From NCBI GenBank assembly GCA_949126835.1, contig OX421500.1:24043731-24107730 (forward strand): a stretch of DNA of 64,000 bases, given 5' to 3'. The stretch comes from Anisus vortex. Its lineage: Eukaryota; Mollusca; Gastropoda; Planorbidae. The translations under genes and the position numbers were made by a program. The notes under the pieces are model-generated. The model was not told the origin of the DNA. It did no database searches and saw nothing but the letters and a program-made list of their open reading frames with translations. Shown piece after piece: positions 45,564-61,249 of the stretch. How positions within the stretch are numbered: position 1 is the first letter of the stretch; every line of letters begins with the position of its first letter.

Positions 45564-48500
45564 GAGTTAAAGTTTATTAGATTGACCATTCCTCTAAATA
45601 CACTATGATTTAAACTAGTTTTATACGTCATATAGTGAGTTAAACTTTAGTAGATTGACCAATCCTCGAAATACACTATGATTTAAACAAGTTTCGTACG
45701 TCATATAGTGAGTTAAAGTTTAGTATATTGGCCAATCCTCTAAATACACTATGATTTATACTAGTTTCATACGTCATATAGTGAGTTAAAGTTTAGTAGA
45801 TTGGCCAATCCTCTAAAAACACTATGATTTAAACTAGTTTCATACGTGATATAGTGAGTTAAAGTTTAGTAGATTGACCAATCCTCTAAATACACTATGA
45901 TTTAAACTAGTTTCATACGTCATATAGTGAGTTAAAGTTTAGTAGATTGAACAATCCTCTAAATACACTATGATTTAAACTAGTTTCATACGTCATATAG
46001 TGAATTAAAGCTTAGTAGATTGACCAATCCTCTAAATACACTATGATTTAAACTAGTTTCATACGTCATATAGTGAGTTAAAGTTTAGTAGATTGAACAA
46101 TCCTCTAAATACACTATGATTTAAACTAGTTTCATACGTCATATAGTGAATTTAAGCTTAGTAGATTGACCAATCCTCTAAATACACTATGATTTAAACT
46201 AGTTTCATACGTCATATAGTGACTTAAACTTTAGTAGATTGACCAATCCTCGAAAAACACTATGATTTAAACTAGTTTCGTACGTCATATAGTGAGTTAA
46301 AGTTTAGTAGATTGGCCAATCCTCTAAATACACTATGATTTAAACTAGTTTCATACGTCATATAGTGAGATAAAGTTTAGTAGATTGGCCAATCCTCTAA
46401 ATACACTATGATTTAAACTAGTTTCATACGTCATAAAGTGAGTTAAAGTTTAGTAGATTGACCAATCCTCTAAATACACTATTATTTAAACTAGTTTCAT
46501 ACGTCATATAGTGAGTTAAAGTTTAGTAGATTGACCAATTCTCTTAATACACTATGGTTTAAACTAGTTTCATACGTCATATAGTGAGTTAAAGTTTAGT
46601 AGATTGACCAATTCTCTAAATACACTATGGTTTAAACTAGTTTCATACGTCATATAGTGAGTTAAAGTTTAATAGATTGACCAATCCTCTAAATACACTA
46701 TGGTTTAAACTAGTTTCATACGTCATATAGTGAGTTAAAGTTTAGTAGATTGACCAATCCTCTAAATACACTATGGTTTAAACTAGTTTCATACGTCATA
46801 TAGTGAATTAAAGCTTAGTAGATTGACCAATCCTCTAAATAGACTATGATTTAAACTAGTTTCATACGTCATATAGTGAGTTAAAGTTTAGTAGATTGAC
46901 CAATCCTCTAAATACACTATGATTTAAACTAATTTCATACGTCATATAGTGAGTTAAAGTTTAGTAGATTGATAAATCCTCTCAATACACTATGATTTAA
47001 ACTAGTTTCATGCGTCATATAGTGAGTAAAAGTTTAGTAGATTTACCAATCCTCTAAATACACTATGATTTAAACTAGTTTCATACGTCATATAGTGAGT
47101 TAAAGTTTAGTAGATTGACCAATCCTCTAAATACACTATGATTTAAACTAGTTTCATACGTCATATAGTGAGTTAAAGTTTAGTAGATTGACCAATCCTC
47201 TAAATACACTATGATTTAAACTAGTTTCATACGTCATATAGTGAATTAAAGCTTAGTAGATTGACCAATCCTCTAAATACACTATGATTTAAACTAGTTT
47301 CATACGTCATATAGTAAGTTAAAGTTTAGTATATTGACCAATCCTCTAAATACACTATGGTTTAAACTAGTTTCATACGTCATATAGTGAGTTAAAGTTT
47401 AGTAGATTGACCAATCCTCTAAATACACTATGGTTTAAACTAGTTTCATACGTCATATAGTGAATTAAAGCTTAGTAGATTGACCAATCCTCTAAATACA
47501 CTATGATTTAAAATAGTTTCATACGTCATATAGTGAGTTAAAGTTTAGTAGATTGACCAATCCTCTAAATACACTATGATTTAAACTAATTTCATACGTC
47601 ATATAGTGAGTTAAAGTTTAGTAGATTGACCAATCCTCTAAATACACTATGATTTAAACTAGTTTCATACGTCATATAGTGAGTTAAAGTTTAGTAGATT
47701 TACCAATCCTCTAATACACTATGATTTAAACTAGTTTCATACGTCATATAGTGAGTTAAAGTTTAGTAGATTGACCAATCCTCTAAATACACTATGATTT
47801 AAACTAGTTTCATACGTCATATAGTGAGTTAAACTTTAGTAGGTTGACCAATCCTCGAAATACACTATGATTTAAACTAGTTTCATACGTCATATAGTGA
47901 GATAAAGTTTAGCAGATTGGCCAATCCTCTAAATACACTATGATTTAAACTAGTTTCATACGTCATTTAGTGAGTTAAAGCTTAGCAGATTGACCAATCC
48001 TCCATATACACTATGATTTAAACTAGTTTCATACGTCATATAGTGAGTTAAAGTTTAGTAGATTGACCAATCCTCTAAATACACTATGGTTTAAACTAGT
48101 TTCATGCGTCATATAGTGAGATAAAGTTTAGCAGATTGACCAATCCTCGAAATACACTATGATTTAAACTAGTTTCGAAAGTCATATAGTGAGTTTAAGT
48201 TAAGTAGATTGGCCAATCCTCTAAATACACTATGATTTAAACTAGTTTCATACGTCATATAGTGAGATAAAGTTTAGTAGATTGGCCAATCCTCTAAATA
48301 CACTATGGTTTAAAATAGTTTCACACGTCATATAGTGAGTTAAAGTTTAGTAGATTGACCAATTCTCTAAATACACTATGGTTTAAACTAGTTTCATACG
48401 TTGTATAGTGAGTTAAAGTTTAGTAGATTGACCAATCCTCTAAATACACTATGGTTTAAACTAGTTTCATACGTCATATAGTGAGTTAAAGTTTAGTAGA

Positions 48501-49800
48501 TTGACCAATCCTCTAAATACACTATGGTTTAAACTAGTTTCATACGTCATATAGTGAATTAAAGCTTAGTAGATTGACCAATCCTCTAAATACACTATGA
48601 TTTAAACTAGTTTCATACGTCATATAGTGAGTTAAAGTTTAGTAGATTGACCAATCCTCTAAATACACTATGATTTAAACTAATTTCATACGTCATATAG
48701 TGAGTTAAAGTTTAGTAGATTGACCAATCCTCTAAATACACTATGATTTAAACTAGTTTCATACGTCATATAGTGAGTTAAAGTTTAGTAGATTTACCAA
48801 TCCTCTAAATAGACTATGATTTAAACTAGTTTCATACGTCATATAGTGAGTTAAAGTTTAGTAGATTGACCAATCCTCTAAATACACTATGATTTAAACT
48901 AGTTTCATACGTCATATAGTGATTTAAAGTTGAGTAAATTGACAAATTCTCTAAATACACTATGATTTAAACTAGTTTCATACGTCATATAGTGTGTTGA
49001 AGTTTAGTAGATTGACCAATCCTCTATATACACTGTGATTAAAACTAGTTTCATGCGTCATATAGTGAGTAAAAGTTTAGTATATTGGCCAATCCTCTAA
49101 ATACACTATTATTTAAACTAGTTTCATACGTCATATAGTGAGTTAAAGTTTAGTAGATTGACCAATCCTCTAAATACACTATGATTTAAACTAGTTTCAT
49201 ACGTCATATAGTGAGTTAAACTTTAGTAGGTTGACCAATCCTCGAAATACACTATGATTTAAACTAGTTTCATACGTCATATAGTGAGATAAAGTTTAGC
49301 AGATTGGCCAATCCTCTAAATACACTATGATTTAAACTAGTTTCATACGTCATTTAGTGAGTTAAAGCTTAGTAGATTGACCAATCCTCTATATACACTA
49401 TGATTTAAACTAGTTTCATACGTCATATACTGAGTTAAAGCAAATTAGATTGACCATTCCTCTAAATACACTAGATTTAAACTAGTTTCATACGTCATAT
49501 AGTGAGGTATACTTTAGTAGATTGACCAATCCTCGAAATACACTATGATTTAAACTAGTTTCGAAAGTCATATAGTGAGTTTAAGTTTAGTAGATTGGCC
49601 AATCCTCTAAATACACTATGATTTAAACTCGTTTCATACGTCATATAGTGAGTTAAAGTTTAGTAGATTGGCCAATCCTTTAAATACACTATGATTTAAA
49701 CTAGTTTCATACGTCATATAGTGAGTTAAAGTTTAGTAGATTGACCAATCCTCTAAATACACTATGATTTAAACTAGTTCCATACGTCATAAAGTGAATT

Positions 49801-51186
49801 TAAGCTTACCAGATTGATCAATCCTCTATATACACTATGGTTTAAACTAGTTTCATACGTCATATAGTGAGTTAAAGTTTAGTAGATTGACCAATCCTCT
49901 AAATACACTATGGTTTAAACTAGTTTCATACGTCATATAGTGAATTAAAGCTTAGTAGATTGACCAATCCTCTAAATACACTATGATTTAAACTAGTTTC
50001 ATACGTCATATAGTGAGTTAAAGTTTAGTAGATTGACCAATCCTCTAAATACACTATGATTTAAACTAATTTCATACGTCATATAGTGAGTTAAAGTTTA
50101 GTAGATTGACCAATCCTCTAAATACACTATGATTTAAACTAGTTTCATACGTCATATAGTGAGTTAAAGTTTAGTAGATTTACCAATCCTCTAAATAGAC
50201 TATGATTTAAACTAGTTTCATACGTCATATAGTGAGTTAAAGTTTAGTAGATTGACCAATCCTCTAAATACACTATGATTTAAACTAGTTTCATACGTCA
50301 TATAGTGATTTAAAGTTGAGTAAATTGACAAATTCTCTAAATACACTATGATTTAAACTAGTTTCATACGTCATATAGTGTGTTGAAGTTTAGTAGATTG
50401 ACCAATCCTCTATATACACTGTGATTAAAACTAGTTTCATGCGTCATATAGTGAGTAAAAGTTTAGTATATTGGCCAATCCTCTAAATACACTATTATTT
50501 AAACTAGTTTCATACGTCATATAGTGAGTTAAAGTTTAGTAGATTGACCAATCCTCTAAATACACTATGATTTAAACTAGTTTCATACGTCATATAGTGA
50601 GTTAAACTTTAGTAGGTTGACCAATCCTCGAAATACACTATGATTTAAACTAGTTTCATACGTCATATAGTGAGATAAAGTTTAGCAGATTGGCCAATCC
50701 TCTAAATACACTATGATTTAAACTAGTTTCATACGTCATTTAGTGAGTTAAAGCTTAGTAGATTGACCAATCCTCTATATACACTATGATTTAAACTAGT
50801 TTCATACGTCATATACTGAGTTAAAGCAAATTAGATTGACCATTCCTCTAAATACACTAGATTTAAACTAGTTTCATACGTCATATAGTGAGGTATACTT
50901 TAGTAGATTGACCAATCCTCGAAATACACTATGATTTAAACTAGTTTCGAAAGTCATATAGTGAGTTTAAGTTTAGTAGATTGGCCAATCCTCTAAATAC
51001 ACTATGATTTAAACTCGTTTCATACGTCATATAGTGAGTTAAAGTTTAGTAGATTGGCCAATCCTTTAAATACACTATGATTTAAACTAGTTTCATACGT
51101 CATATAGTGAGTTAAAGTTTAGTAGATTGACCAATCCTCTAAATACACTATGATTTAAACTAGTTCCATACGTCATAAAGTGAATT
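49801..51186 (+). repeat. HOR-B variant copy (19 monomers, 1,386 bp)
   Basis: Same marker spacing as at 36-39 kb, but the internal order includes the TGTGTTGAAG and ACTGTGATTAAAAC monomers (markers 48,993 and 50,379, 1,386 bp apart), so it is a rearranged relative of the copies further left. Confidence 0.82.
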
Positions 51187-52571
51187 TAAGCTTACCAGAT
51201 TGATCAATCCTCTATATACACTATGATTTAAACTAGTTTTGTACGTCATATAGTGAGTTAAAGTGTAGTAGATTTACCAATCCTCTAATACACTATGATT
51301 TAAACTAGTTTCATACGTCATATAGTGAGTTAAAGTTTAGTAGATTGACCAATCCTCTAAATACACTATGATTTAAACTAGTTTCATACGTCATATAGTG
51401 ATTTAAAGTTGAGTAAATTGACAAATCCTCTAAATACACTATGAATTAAACTAGTTTCATACGTCATATAGTGAGTTAAAGTTTTTTAGATTGACCAATC
51501 CTCTAAATACACTATGATTTAAACTAGTTTCATACGTCATATAGTGAGTTAAACTTTAGTAGGTTGACCAATCCTCGAAATACACTATGATTTAAACTAG
51601 TTTCATACGTCATATAGTGAGTTAAAGTTTAGTAGATTTACCAATCCTCTAAATACACTATGATTTAAACTAGTTTCATACGTCATATAGTGAGTTAAAC
51701 TTTAGTAGGTTGACCAATCCTCGAAATACACTATGATTTAAACTAGTTTCATACGTCATATAGTGAGATAAAGTTTAGCAGATTGGCCAATCCTCTAAAT
51801 ACACTATGATTTAAACTAGTTTCATACTTCATTTAGTGAGTTAAAGCTTAGTAGATTGACCAATCCTCTATATACACTATGATTTAAACTAGTTTCATAC
51901 GTCATATAGTGAGTTAAAGCTTATTAGATTGACCATTCCTCTAAATACACTAGATTTAAACTAGTTTCATACGTCATATAGTGAGGTATACTTTAGTAGA
52001 TTGACCAATCCTCGAAATACACTATGATTTAAACTAGTTTCAAAAGTCATATAGTGAGTTTAAGTTAAGTAGATTGGCCAATCCTCTAAATACACTATGA
52101 TTTAAAATAGTTTCATACGTCATATACTGAGATAAAGTTTAGTAGATTGGCCAATCCTCTAAATACACTATGATTTAAACTCGTTTCATACGTCATATAG
52201 TGAGTTAAAGTTTAGTAGATTGAACAATCCTCTAAATACGATATGATTTAAACTAGTTTCACACGTCATATAGTGAGTTAAAGTTTAGTAGATTGACCAA
52301 TCCTTTAAATACACTATGGTTTAAACTAGTTTCATACGTCATATAGTGAGATAAAGTTTAGTAGATTGGCCAATCCTTTAAATACACTATGATTTAAACT
52401 AGTTTCAAACGTCATATAGTGAGTTAAAGTTTAGTAGATTGACCAATCCTCTAAATACACTATGATTTAAACTAGTTTCATACGTCATATAGTGTGTTAA
52501 AGTTTAGTAGATTGACCAATCCTCTAAATACACTATGATTTAAACTAGTTCCATACGTCATAAAGTGAATT
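51187..52571 (+). repeat. HOR-B copy (19 monomers, 1,385 bp)
   Basis: Returns to the order seen at 36.3-39.1 kb, including the CATACTTCATTTAG marker at about 51,824. It is slightly short because of a small deletion (CCTCTAATACAC near 51,283). Confidence 0.82.
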
Positions 52572-55500
52572 TAAGCTTACCAGATTGATCAATCCTCTAT
52601 ATACACTATGATTTAAACTAGTTTTGTACGTCATATAGTGAGTTAAAGTTTAGTAGATTTACCAATCCTCTAAATACACTATGATTTAAACTAGTTTCAT
52701 ACGTCATATAGTGAGTTAAAGTTTAGTAGATTGACCAATCCTCTAAATACACTATGATTTAAACTAGTTTCATACGTCATATAGTGATTTAAAGTTGAGT
52801 AAATTGACAAATCCTCTAAATACACTATGAATTAAACTAGTTTCATACGTCATATAGTGAGTTAAAGTTTTTTAGATTGACCAATCCTCTAAATACACTA
52901 TGATTTAAACTAGTTTCATACGTCATATAGTGAGTTAAAGTTTTTTAGATTGACCAATCCTCTAAATACACTATGATTTAAACTAGTTTCATACGTCATA
53001 TAGTGAGTTAAAGTTTAGTAGACTGACCAATCCTCTAAATACACTATGATTTAAACTAGTTTCATACGTCATATGGTGAGTTAAAGTTTAGTAGACTGAC
53101 CAATCCTCTAAATACACTATGATTTAAACTAGTTTCATACGTAATATAGTGAGTTGAAGTTTATTAGATTGACCATTCCTCTAAATACACTATGATTTAA
53201 ACTAGTTTCATACGTCATATAGTGAGTTAAACTTTAGTAGATTGACCAATCCTCGAAATACACTATGATTTAAACAAGTTTCGTACGTCATATAGTGAGT
53301 TAAAGTTTAGTAGATTGGCCAATCCTCTAAATACACTATGATTTATACTAGTTTCATACGTCATATAGTGAGTTAAAGTTTAGTAGATTGGCCAATCCTC
53401 TAAAAACACTATGATTTAAACTAGTTTCATACGTGATATAGTGAGTTAAAGTTTAGTAGATTGACCAATCCTCTAAATACACTATGATTTAAACTAGTTT
53501 CATACGTCATATAGTGAGTTAAAGTTTAGTAGATTGAACAATCCTCTAAATACACTATGATTTAAACTAGTTTCATACGTCATATAGTGAATTAAAGCTT
53601 AGTAGATTGACCAATCCTCTAAATAAACTATGATTTAAACTAGTTTCATACGTCATATAGTGAGTTAAAGTTTAGTAGATTGAACAATCCTCTAAATACA
53701 CTATGATTTAAACTAGTTTCATACGTCATATAGTGAATTTAAGCTTAGTAGATTGACCAATCCTCTAAATACACTATGATTTAAACTAGTTTCATACGTC
53801 ATATAGTGACTTAAACTTTAGTAGATTGACCAATCCTCGAAAAACACTATGATTTAAACTAGTTTCGTACGTCATATAGTGAGTTAAAGTTTAGTAGATT
53901 GGCCAATCCTCTAAATACACTATGTTTTTAACTAGTTTCATACGTCATATAGTGAGATAAAGTTTAGTAGATTGGCCAATCCTCTAAATACACTATGATT
54001 TAAACTAGTTTCATACGTCAGAAAGTGAGTTAAAGTTTAGTAGATTGACCAATCCTCTAAATACACTATTATTTAAACTAGTTTCATACGTCATATAGTG
54101 AGTTAAAGTTTAGTAGATTGACCAATTCTCTTAATACACTATGGTTTAAACTAGTTTCATACGTCATATAGTGAGTTAAAGTTTAGTAGATTGACCAATT
54201 CTCTAAATACACTATGGTTTAAACTAGTTTCATACGTCATATAGTGAGTTAAAGTTTAGTAGATTGACCAATCCTCTAAATACACTATGGTTTAAACTAG
54301 TTTCATACGTCATATAGTGAGTTAAAGTTTAGTAGATTGACCAATCCTCTAAATACACTATGGTTTAAACTAGTTTTATACGTCATATAGTGAATTAAAG
54401 CTTAGTAGATTGACCAATCCTCTAAATACACTATGATTTAAACTAGTTTCATACGTCATATAGTGAGTTAAAGTTTAGTAGATTGACCAATCCTCTAAAT
54501 ACACTATGATTTAAACTAATTTCATACGTCATATAGTGAGTTAAAGTTTAGTAGATTGATAAATCCTCTCAATACACTATGATTTAAACTAGTTTCATGC
54601 GTCATATAGTGAGTAAAAGTTTAGTAGATTTACCAATCCTCTAAATACACTATGATTTAAACTAGTTTCATACGTCATATAGTGAGTTAAAGTTTAGTAG
54701 ATTGACCAATCCTCTAAATACACTATGATTTAAACTAGTTTCATACGTCATATAGTGAGTTAAAGTTTAGTAGATTGACCAATCCTCTAAATACACTATG
54801 ATTTAAACTAGTTTCATACGTCATATAGTGAATTAAAGCTTAGTAGATTGACCAATCCTCTAAATACACTATGATTTAAACTAGTTTCATACGTCATATA
54901 GCAAGTTAAAGTTTAGTAGATTGAACAATCCTCTAAATACACTATGATTTAAACTAGTTTCATACGTCATATAGTGAATTAAAGCTTAGTAGATTGACCA
55001 ATCCTTTAAATACACTATGATTTAAACTAGTTTCATACGTCATATAGTGACTTAAACTTTAGTAGATTGAACAATCCTCGAAAAACACTATGATTTAAAC
55101 TAGTTTCGTACGTCATAAAGTGAGTTAACGTTTAGTAGATTGGCCAATCCTCTAAATACACTATGATTTAAACTAGTTTCATACGTCATATAGTGAGATA
55201 TAGTTTAGTAGATTGGCCAATCCTCTAAATACACTATGATTTAAACTAGTTTCATACGTCATAAAGTGAGTTAAAGTTTAGTAGATTGACCAATCCTCTA
55301 AATACACTATTATTTAAACTAGTTTCATACGTCATATAGTGAGTTAAAGTTTAGTAGATTGACCAATTCTCTAAATACACTATGGTTTAAACTAGTTTCA
55401 TACGTCATATAGTGAGTTAAAGTTTAGTAGATTGACCAATTCTCTAAATACACTATGGTTTAAACTAGTTTCATACGTCATATAGTGAGTTAAAGTTTAG

Positions 55501-57453
55501 TATATTGACCAATTCTCTAAATACACTATGGTTTAAACTAGTTTCATACGTCATATAGTGAGTTAAAGTTTAGTAGATTGACCAATCCTATAAATACACT
55601 ATGGTTTAAACTAGTTTCATACGTCATATAGTGAATTAAAGCTTAGTAGATTGACCAATCCTCTAAATACACTATGATTTAAAATAGTTTCATACGTCAT
55701 ATAGTGAGTTAAAGTTTAGTAGATTGACCAATCCTCTAAATACACTATGATTTAAACTAATTTCATACGTCATATAGTGAGTTAAAGTTTAGTAGATTGA
55801 CCAATCCTCTAAATACACTATGATTTAAACTAGTTTCATACGTCATATAGTGAGTTAAAGTTTAGTAGATTTACCAATCCTCTAATACACTATGATTTAA
55901 ACTAGTTTCATACGTCATATAGTGAGTTAAAGTTTAGTAGATTGACCAATCCTCTAAATACACTATGATTTAAACTAGTTTCATACGTCATATAGTGAGT
56001 TAAACTTTCGTAGGTTGACCAATCCTCGAAATACACTATGATTTAAACTAGTTTCATACGTCATATAGTGAGATAAAGTTTAGCAGATTGGCCAATCCTC
56101 TAAATACACTATGATTTAAACTAGTTTCATACGTCATTTAGTGAGTTAAAGCTTAGTAGATTGACCAATCCTCCATATACACTTTGATTTAAACTAGTTT
56201 CATACGTCATATAGTGAGTTAAAGTTTAGTAGATTGACCAATACTCTAAATACACTATGGTTTAAACTAGTTTCATGCGTCATATAGTGAGATAAAGTTT
56301 AGCAGATTGACCAATCCTCTAAATACACTATGATTTAAACTAGTTTCGAAAGTCATATAGTGAGTTTAAGTTAAGTAGATTGGCCAATCCTCTAAATACA
56401 CTATGATTTAAACTAGTTTCATACGTCATATAGTGAGATAAAGTTTAGTAGATTGGCCAATCCTCTAAATACACTATGATTTAAACTCTTTTCATACGTC
56501 ATATAGTGAGTTAAAGTTTAGTAGATTGAACAATCCTCTAAATACGATATGATTTAAACTAGTTTCACACGTCATATAGTGAGTTAAAGTTTAGTAGATT
56601 GACCAATCCTCTAAATACACTATGGTTTAAACTAGTTTCATACGTCATATAGTGAGATAAAGTTTAATAGATTGGCCAATCCTTTAAATACACTATGATT
56701 AAAACTAGTTTCATACGTCATATAGTGAGTTAAAGTTTAGTAGATTGACCAATCCTCTAAATACACTATGATTTAAACTAGTTTCATACGTCATATAGTG
56801 AGTTAAACTTTAGTAGGTTGACCAATCGTCGAAATACACTATGATTTAAACTAGTTTCATACGTCATATAGTAAGATAAAGTTTAGCAGATTGGCCAATC
56901 CTCCAAATACACTATGATTTAAACTAGTTTCATACGTCATTTAGTGAGTTAAAGCTTAGTAGATTGACCAATCCTCTAAATACACTATGATTTAAACTAG
57001 TTCCATACGTCATAAAGTTAATTTAAGCTTACCAGATTGATCAATCCTCTATATACACTATGATTTAAACTAGTTTTGTACGTCATATAGTGAGTTAAAG
57101 TTTAGTAGATTTACCAATCCTCTAAATACACTATGATTTAAACTAGTTTCATACGTCATATAGTGAGTTAAAGTTTAGTAGATTGACCAATCCTCTAAAT
57201 ACACTATGATTTAAACTAGTTTCATACGTCATATAGTGATTTAAAGTTGAGTAAATTGACAAATCCTCTAAATACACTATGAATTAAACTAGTTTCATAC
57301 GTCACATAGTGAGTTAAAGTTTTTTAGATTGACCAATCCTCTAAATACACTATGATTTAAACTAGTTTCATACGTCATATAGTGAGTTAAAGTTTTTTAG
57401 ATTGACCAATCCTCTAAATACACTATGATTTAAACTAGTTTCATACGTCATAT

Positions 57454-59351
57454 AGTAAGTTAAAGTTTAGTAGACTGACCAATCCTCTAAATACACTATG
57501 ATTTAAACTAGTTTCATACGTCATATAGTGAGTTAAAGTTTAGTAGATTGGCCAATCCTCTAAATACACTATGATTTAAACTAGTTTCATACGTCATATA
57601 GTGAGATAAAGTTTAGTAGATTGGCCAATCCTCTAAATACACTATGATTTAAACTAGTTTCATACGTCATAAAGTGAGTTAAACTTTAGTAGATTGACCA
57701 ATCCTCTAAATACACTATTATTTACACTAGTTTCATACGTCATATAGTGTGTTAAAGTTTAGTAGATTGACCAATTCTCTAAATACACTATGGTTTAAAC
57801 TAGTTTCATACGTCATATAGTGAGTTAAAGTTTAGTAGATTGACCAATTCTCTAAATACACTATGGTTTAAACTAGTTTCATACGTCATATAGTGAGTTA
57901 AAGTTTAGTAGATTGACCAATCCTCTAAATACACTATGGTTTAAACTAGTTTCGTACGTCATATAGTGAGTTAAAGTTTAGTAGATTGACCAATCCTCTA
58001 AATACACTATGGTTTAAACTAGTTTCATACGTCATATAGTGAATTAAAGCTTAGTAGATTGACCAATCCTCTAAATACACTATGATTTAAACTAGTTTCA
58101 TACGTCATATAGTGAGTTAAAGTTTAGTAGATTGACCAATCCTCTAAATACACTATGATTTAAACTAATTTCATACGTCATATAGTGAGTTAAAGTTTAG
58201 TAGATTGACCAATCCTCTAAATACACTATGATTTAAACTAGTTTCATACGTCATATAGTGAGTTAAAGTTTAGTAGATTTACCAATCCTCTAAATACACT
58301 ATGATTTAAACTAGTTTCATACGTCATATAGTGAGTTAAAGTTTAGTAGATTGACCAATCCTCTAAATACACTATGTTTTAAACTAGTTTCATACGTCAT
58401 ATAGTGAGTTAAACTTTAGTAGGTTGACCAATCCTCGAAATACACTATGATTTAAACTAGCTTCATACGTCATATAGTGAGATAAAGTTTAGCAGATTGG
58501 CCAATCCTCTAAATACACTATGATTTAAACTAGTTTCATACGTGATTTAGTGAGTTAAAGCTTAGTAGATTGACCAATCCTCTATATACACTATGATTTA
58601 AACTAGTTTCATACGTCATATAGTGAGTTAAAGTTTAGTAGATTGACCAATCCTCTAAATACACTATGGTTGAAATTAGTTTCATACGTCATATAGTGAG
58701 ATAAAGTTTAGCAGATTGACCAATCCTCGAAATACACTATGATTTAAACTAGTTTCGAAAGTCATATAGTGAGTTTAAGTTAAGTAGATTGGCCAATCCT
58801 CTAAATACCCTATGATTTAAACTAGTTTCATACGTCATATAGTGAGATAAAGTTTAGTAGATTGGCCAATCCTCTAAATACACTATGATTTAAACTAGTT
58901 TCATACGTCATATAGTGAGTTAAAGTTTAGTAGATTGAACAATCCTCTAAATACGATATTATTTAAACTAGTTTCACAGGTCATATAGTGAGTTAAAGTT
59001 TAGTAGATTGACCAATCCTCTAACTACACTATGGTTTAAACTAGTTTCATACGTCATATAGTGAGATAAAGTTTAGTAGATTGGCCAATCCTTAAAATAC
59101 ACTATGATTTAAACTAGTTTCATACGTCATATAGTGAGTTAAAGTTTAGTAGATTGGCCAATCCTCTAAATACACTTTGATTTAAACTAGTTTCATACGT
59201 CATATAGTGAGTTAAACTTTAGTAGGTTGACCAATTCTCGAAATACACTATGATTTAAACTAGTTTCATACGTCATATAGTTAGATAAAGTTTAGCAGAT
59301 TGGCCAATCCTCTAAATACACTATGATTTAAACTAGTTTCATACGTCATAT
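57454..59351 (+). repeat. 26-monomer tandem duplication, copy 1 (1,898 bp)
   Basis: Begins at AGTAAGTTAAAG followed by TAGACTGACC (57,454); the same junction recurs at 59,352. The private variant GGTTGAAATTAG at 58,668 recurs at 60,566, also 1,898 bp (26 x 73) away. Confidence 0.9.
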
Positions 59352-61249
59352 AGTAAGTTAAAGTTTAGTAGACTGACCAATCCTCTAAATACACTATGAT
59401 TTAAACTAGTTTCATACGTCATATAGTGAGTTAAAGTTTAGTAGATTGGCCAATCCTCTAAATACACTATGATTTAAACTAGTTTCATACGTCATATAGT
59501 GAGATAAAGTTTAGTAGATTGGCCAATCCTCTAAATACACTATGATTTAAACTAGTTTCATACGTCATAAAGTGAGTTAAACTTTAGTAGATTGACCAAT
59601 CCTCTAAATACACTATTATTTACACTAGTTTCATACGTCATATAGTGTGTTAAAGTTTAGTAGATTGACCAATTCTCTAAATACACTATGGTTTAAACTA
59701 GTTTCATACGTCATATAGTGAGTTAAAGTTTAGTAGATTGACCAATTCTCTAAATACACTATGGTTTAAACTAGTTTCATACGTCATATAGTGAGTTAAA
59801 GTTTAGTAGATTGACCAATCCTCTAAATACACTATGGTTTAAACTAGTTTCGTACGTCATATAGTGAGTTAAAGTTTAGTAGATTGACCAATCCTCTAAA
59901 TACACTATGGTTTAAACTAGTTTCATACGTCATATAGTGAATTAAAGCTTAGTAGATTGACCAATCCTCTAAATACACTATGATTTAAACTAGTTTCATA
60001 CGTCATATAGTGAGTTAAAGTTTAGTAGATTGACCAATCCTCTAAATACACTATGATTTAAACTAATTTCATACGTCATATAGTGAGTTAAAGTTTAGTA
60101 GATTGACCAATCCTCTAAATACACTATGATTTAAACTAGTTTCATACGTCATATAGTGAGTTAAAGTTTAGTAGATTTACCAATCCTCTAAATACACTAT
60201 GATTTAAACTAGTTTCATACGTCATATAGTGAGTTAAAGTTTAGTAGATTGACCAATCCTCTAAATACACTATGTTTTAAACTAGTTTCATACGTCATAT
60301 AGTGAGTTAAACTTTAGTAGGTTGACCAATCCTCGAAATACACTATGATTTAAACTAGCTTCATACGTCATATAGTGAGATAAAGTTTAGCAGATTGGCC
60401 AATCCTCTAAATACACTATGATTTAAACTAGTTTCATACGTGATTTAGTGAGTTAAAGCTTAGTAGATTGACCAATCCTCTATATACACTATGATTTAAA
60501 CTAGTTTCATACGTCATATAGTGAGTTAAAGTTTAGTAGATTGACCAATCCTCTAAATACACTATGGTTGAAATTAGTTTCATACGTCATATAGTGAGAT
60601 AAAGTTTAGCAGATTGACCAATCCTCGAAATACACTATGATTTAAACTAGTTTCGAAAGTCATATAGTGAGTTTAAGTTAAGTAGATTGGCCAATCCTCT
60701 AAATACCCTATGATTTAAACTAGTTTCATACGTCATATAGTGAGATAAAGTTTAGTAGATTGGCCAATCCTCTAAATACACTATGATTTAAACTAGTTTC
60801 ATACGTCATATAGTGAGTTAAAGTTTAGTAGATTGAACAATCCTCTAAATACGATATTATTTAAACTAGTTTCACAGGTCATATAGTGAGTTAAAGTTTA
60901 GTAGATTGACCAATCCTCTAACTACACTATGGTTTAAACTAGTTTCATACGTCATATAGTGAGATAAAGTTTAGTAGATTGGCCAATCCTTTAAATACAC
61001 TATGATTTAAACTAGTTTCATACGTCATATAGTGAGTTAAAGTTTAGTAGATTGGCCAATCCTCTAAATACACTTTGATTTAAACTAGTTTCATACGTCA
61101 TATAGTGAGTTAAACTTTAGTAGGTTGACCAATTCTCGAAATGCACTATGATTTAAACTAGTTTCATACGTCATATAGTTAGATAAAGTTTAGCAGATTG
61201 GCCAATCCTCTAAATACACTATGATTTAAACTAGTTTCATACGTCATTT
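59352..61249 (+). repeat. 26-monomer tandem duplication, copy 2 (1,898 bp)
   Basis: Second copy with very few differences noticed (for example CCTTTAAATAC here versus CCTTAAAATAC in copy 1, and AAATGCAC near 61,140 versus AAATACAC). This is the youngest-looking event in the window. Confidence 0.9.
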
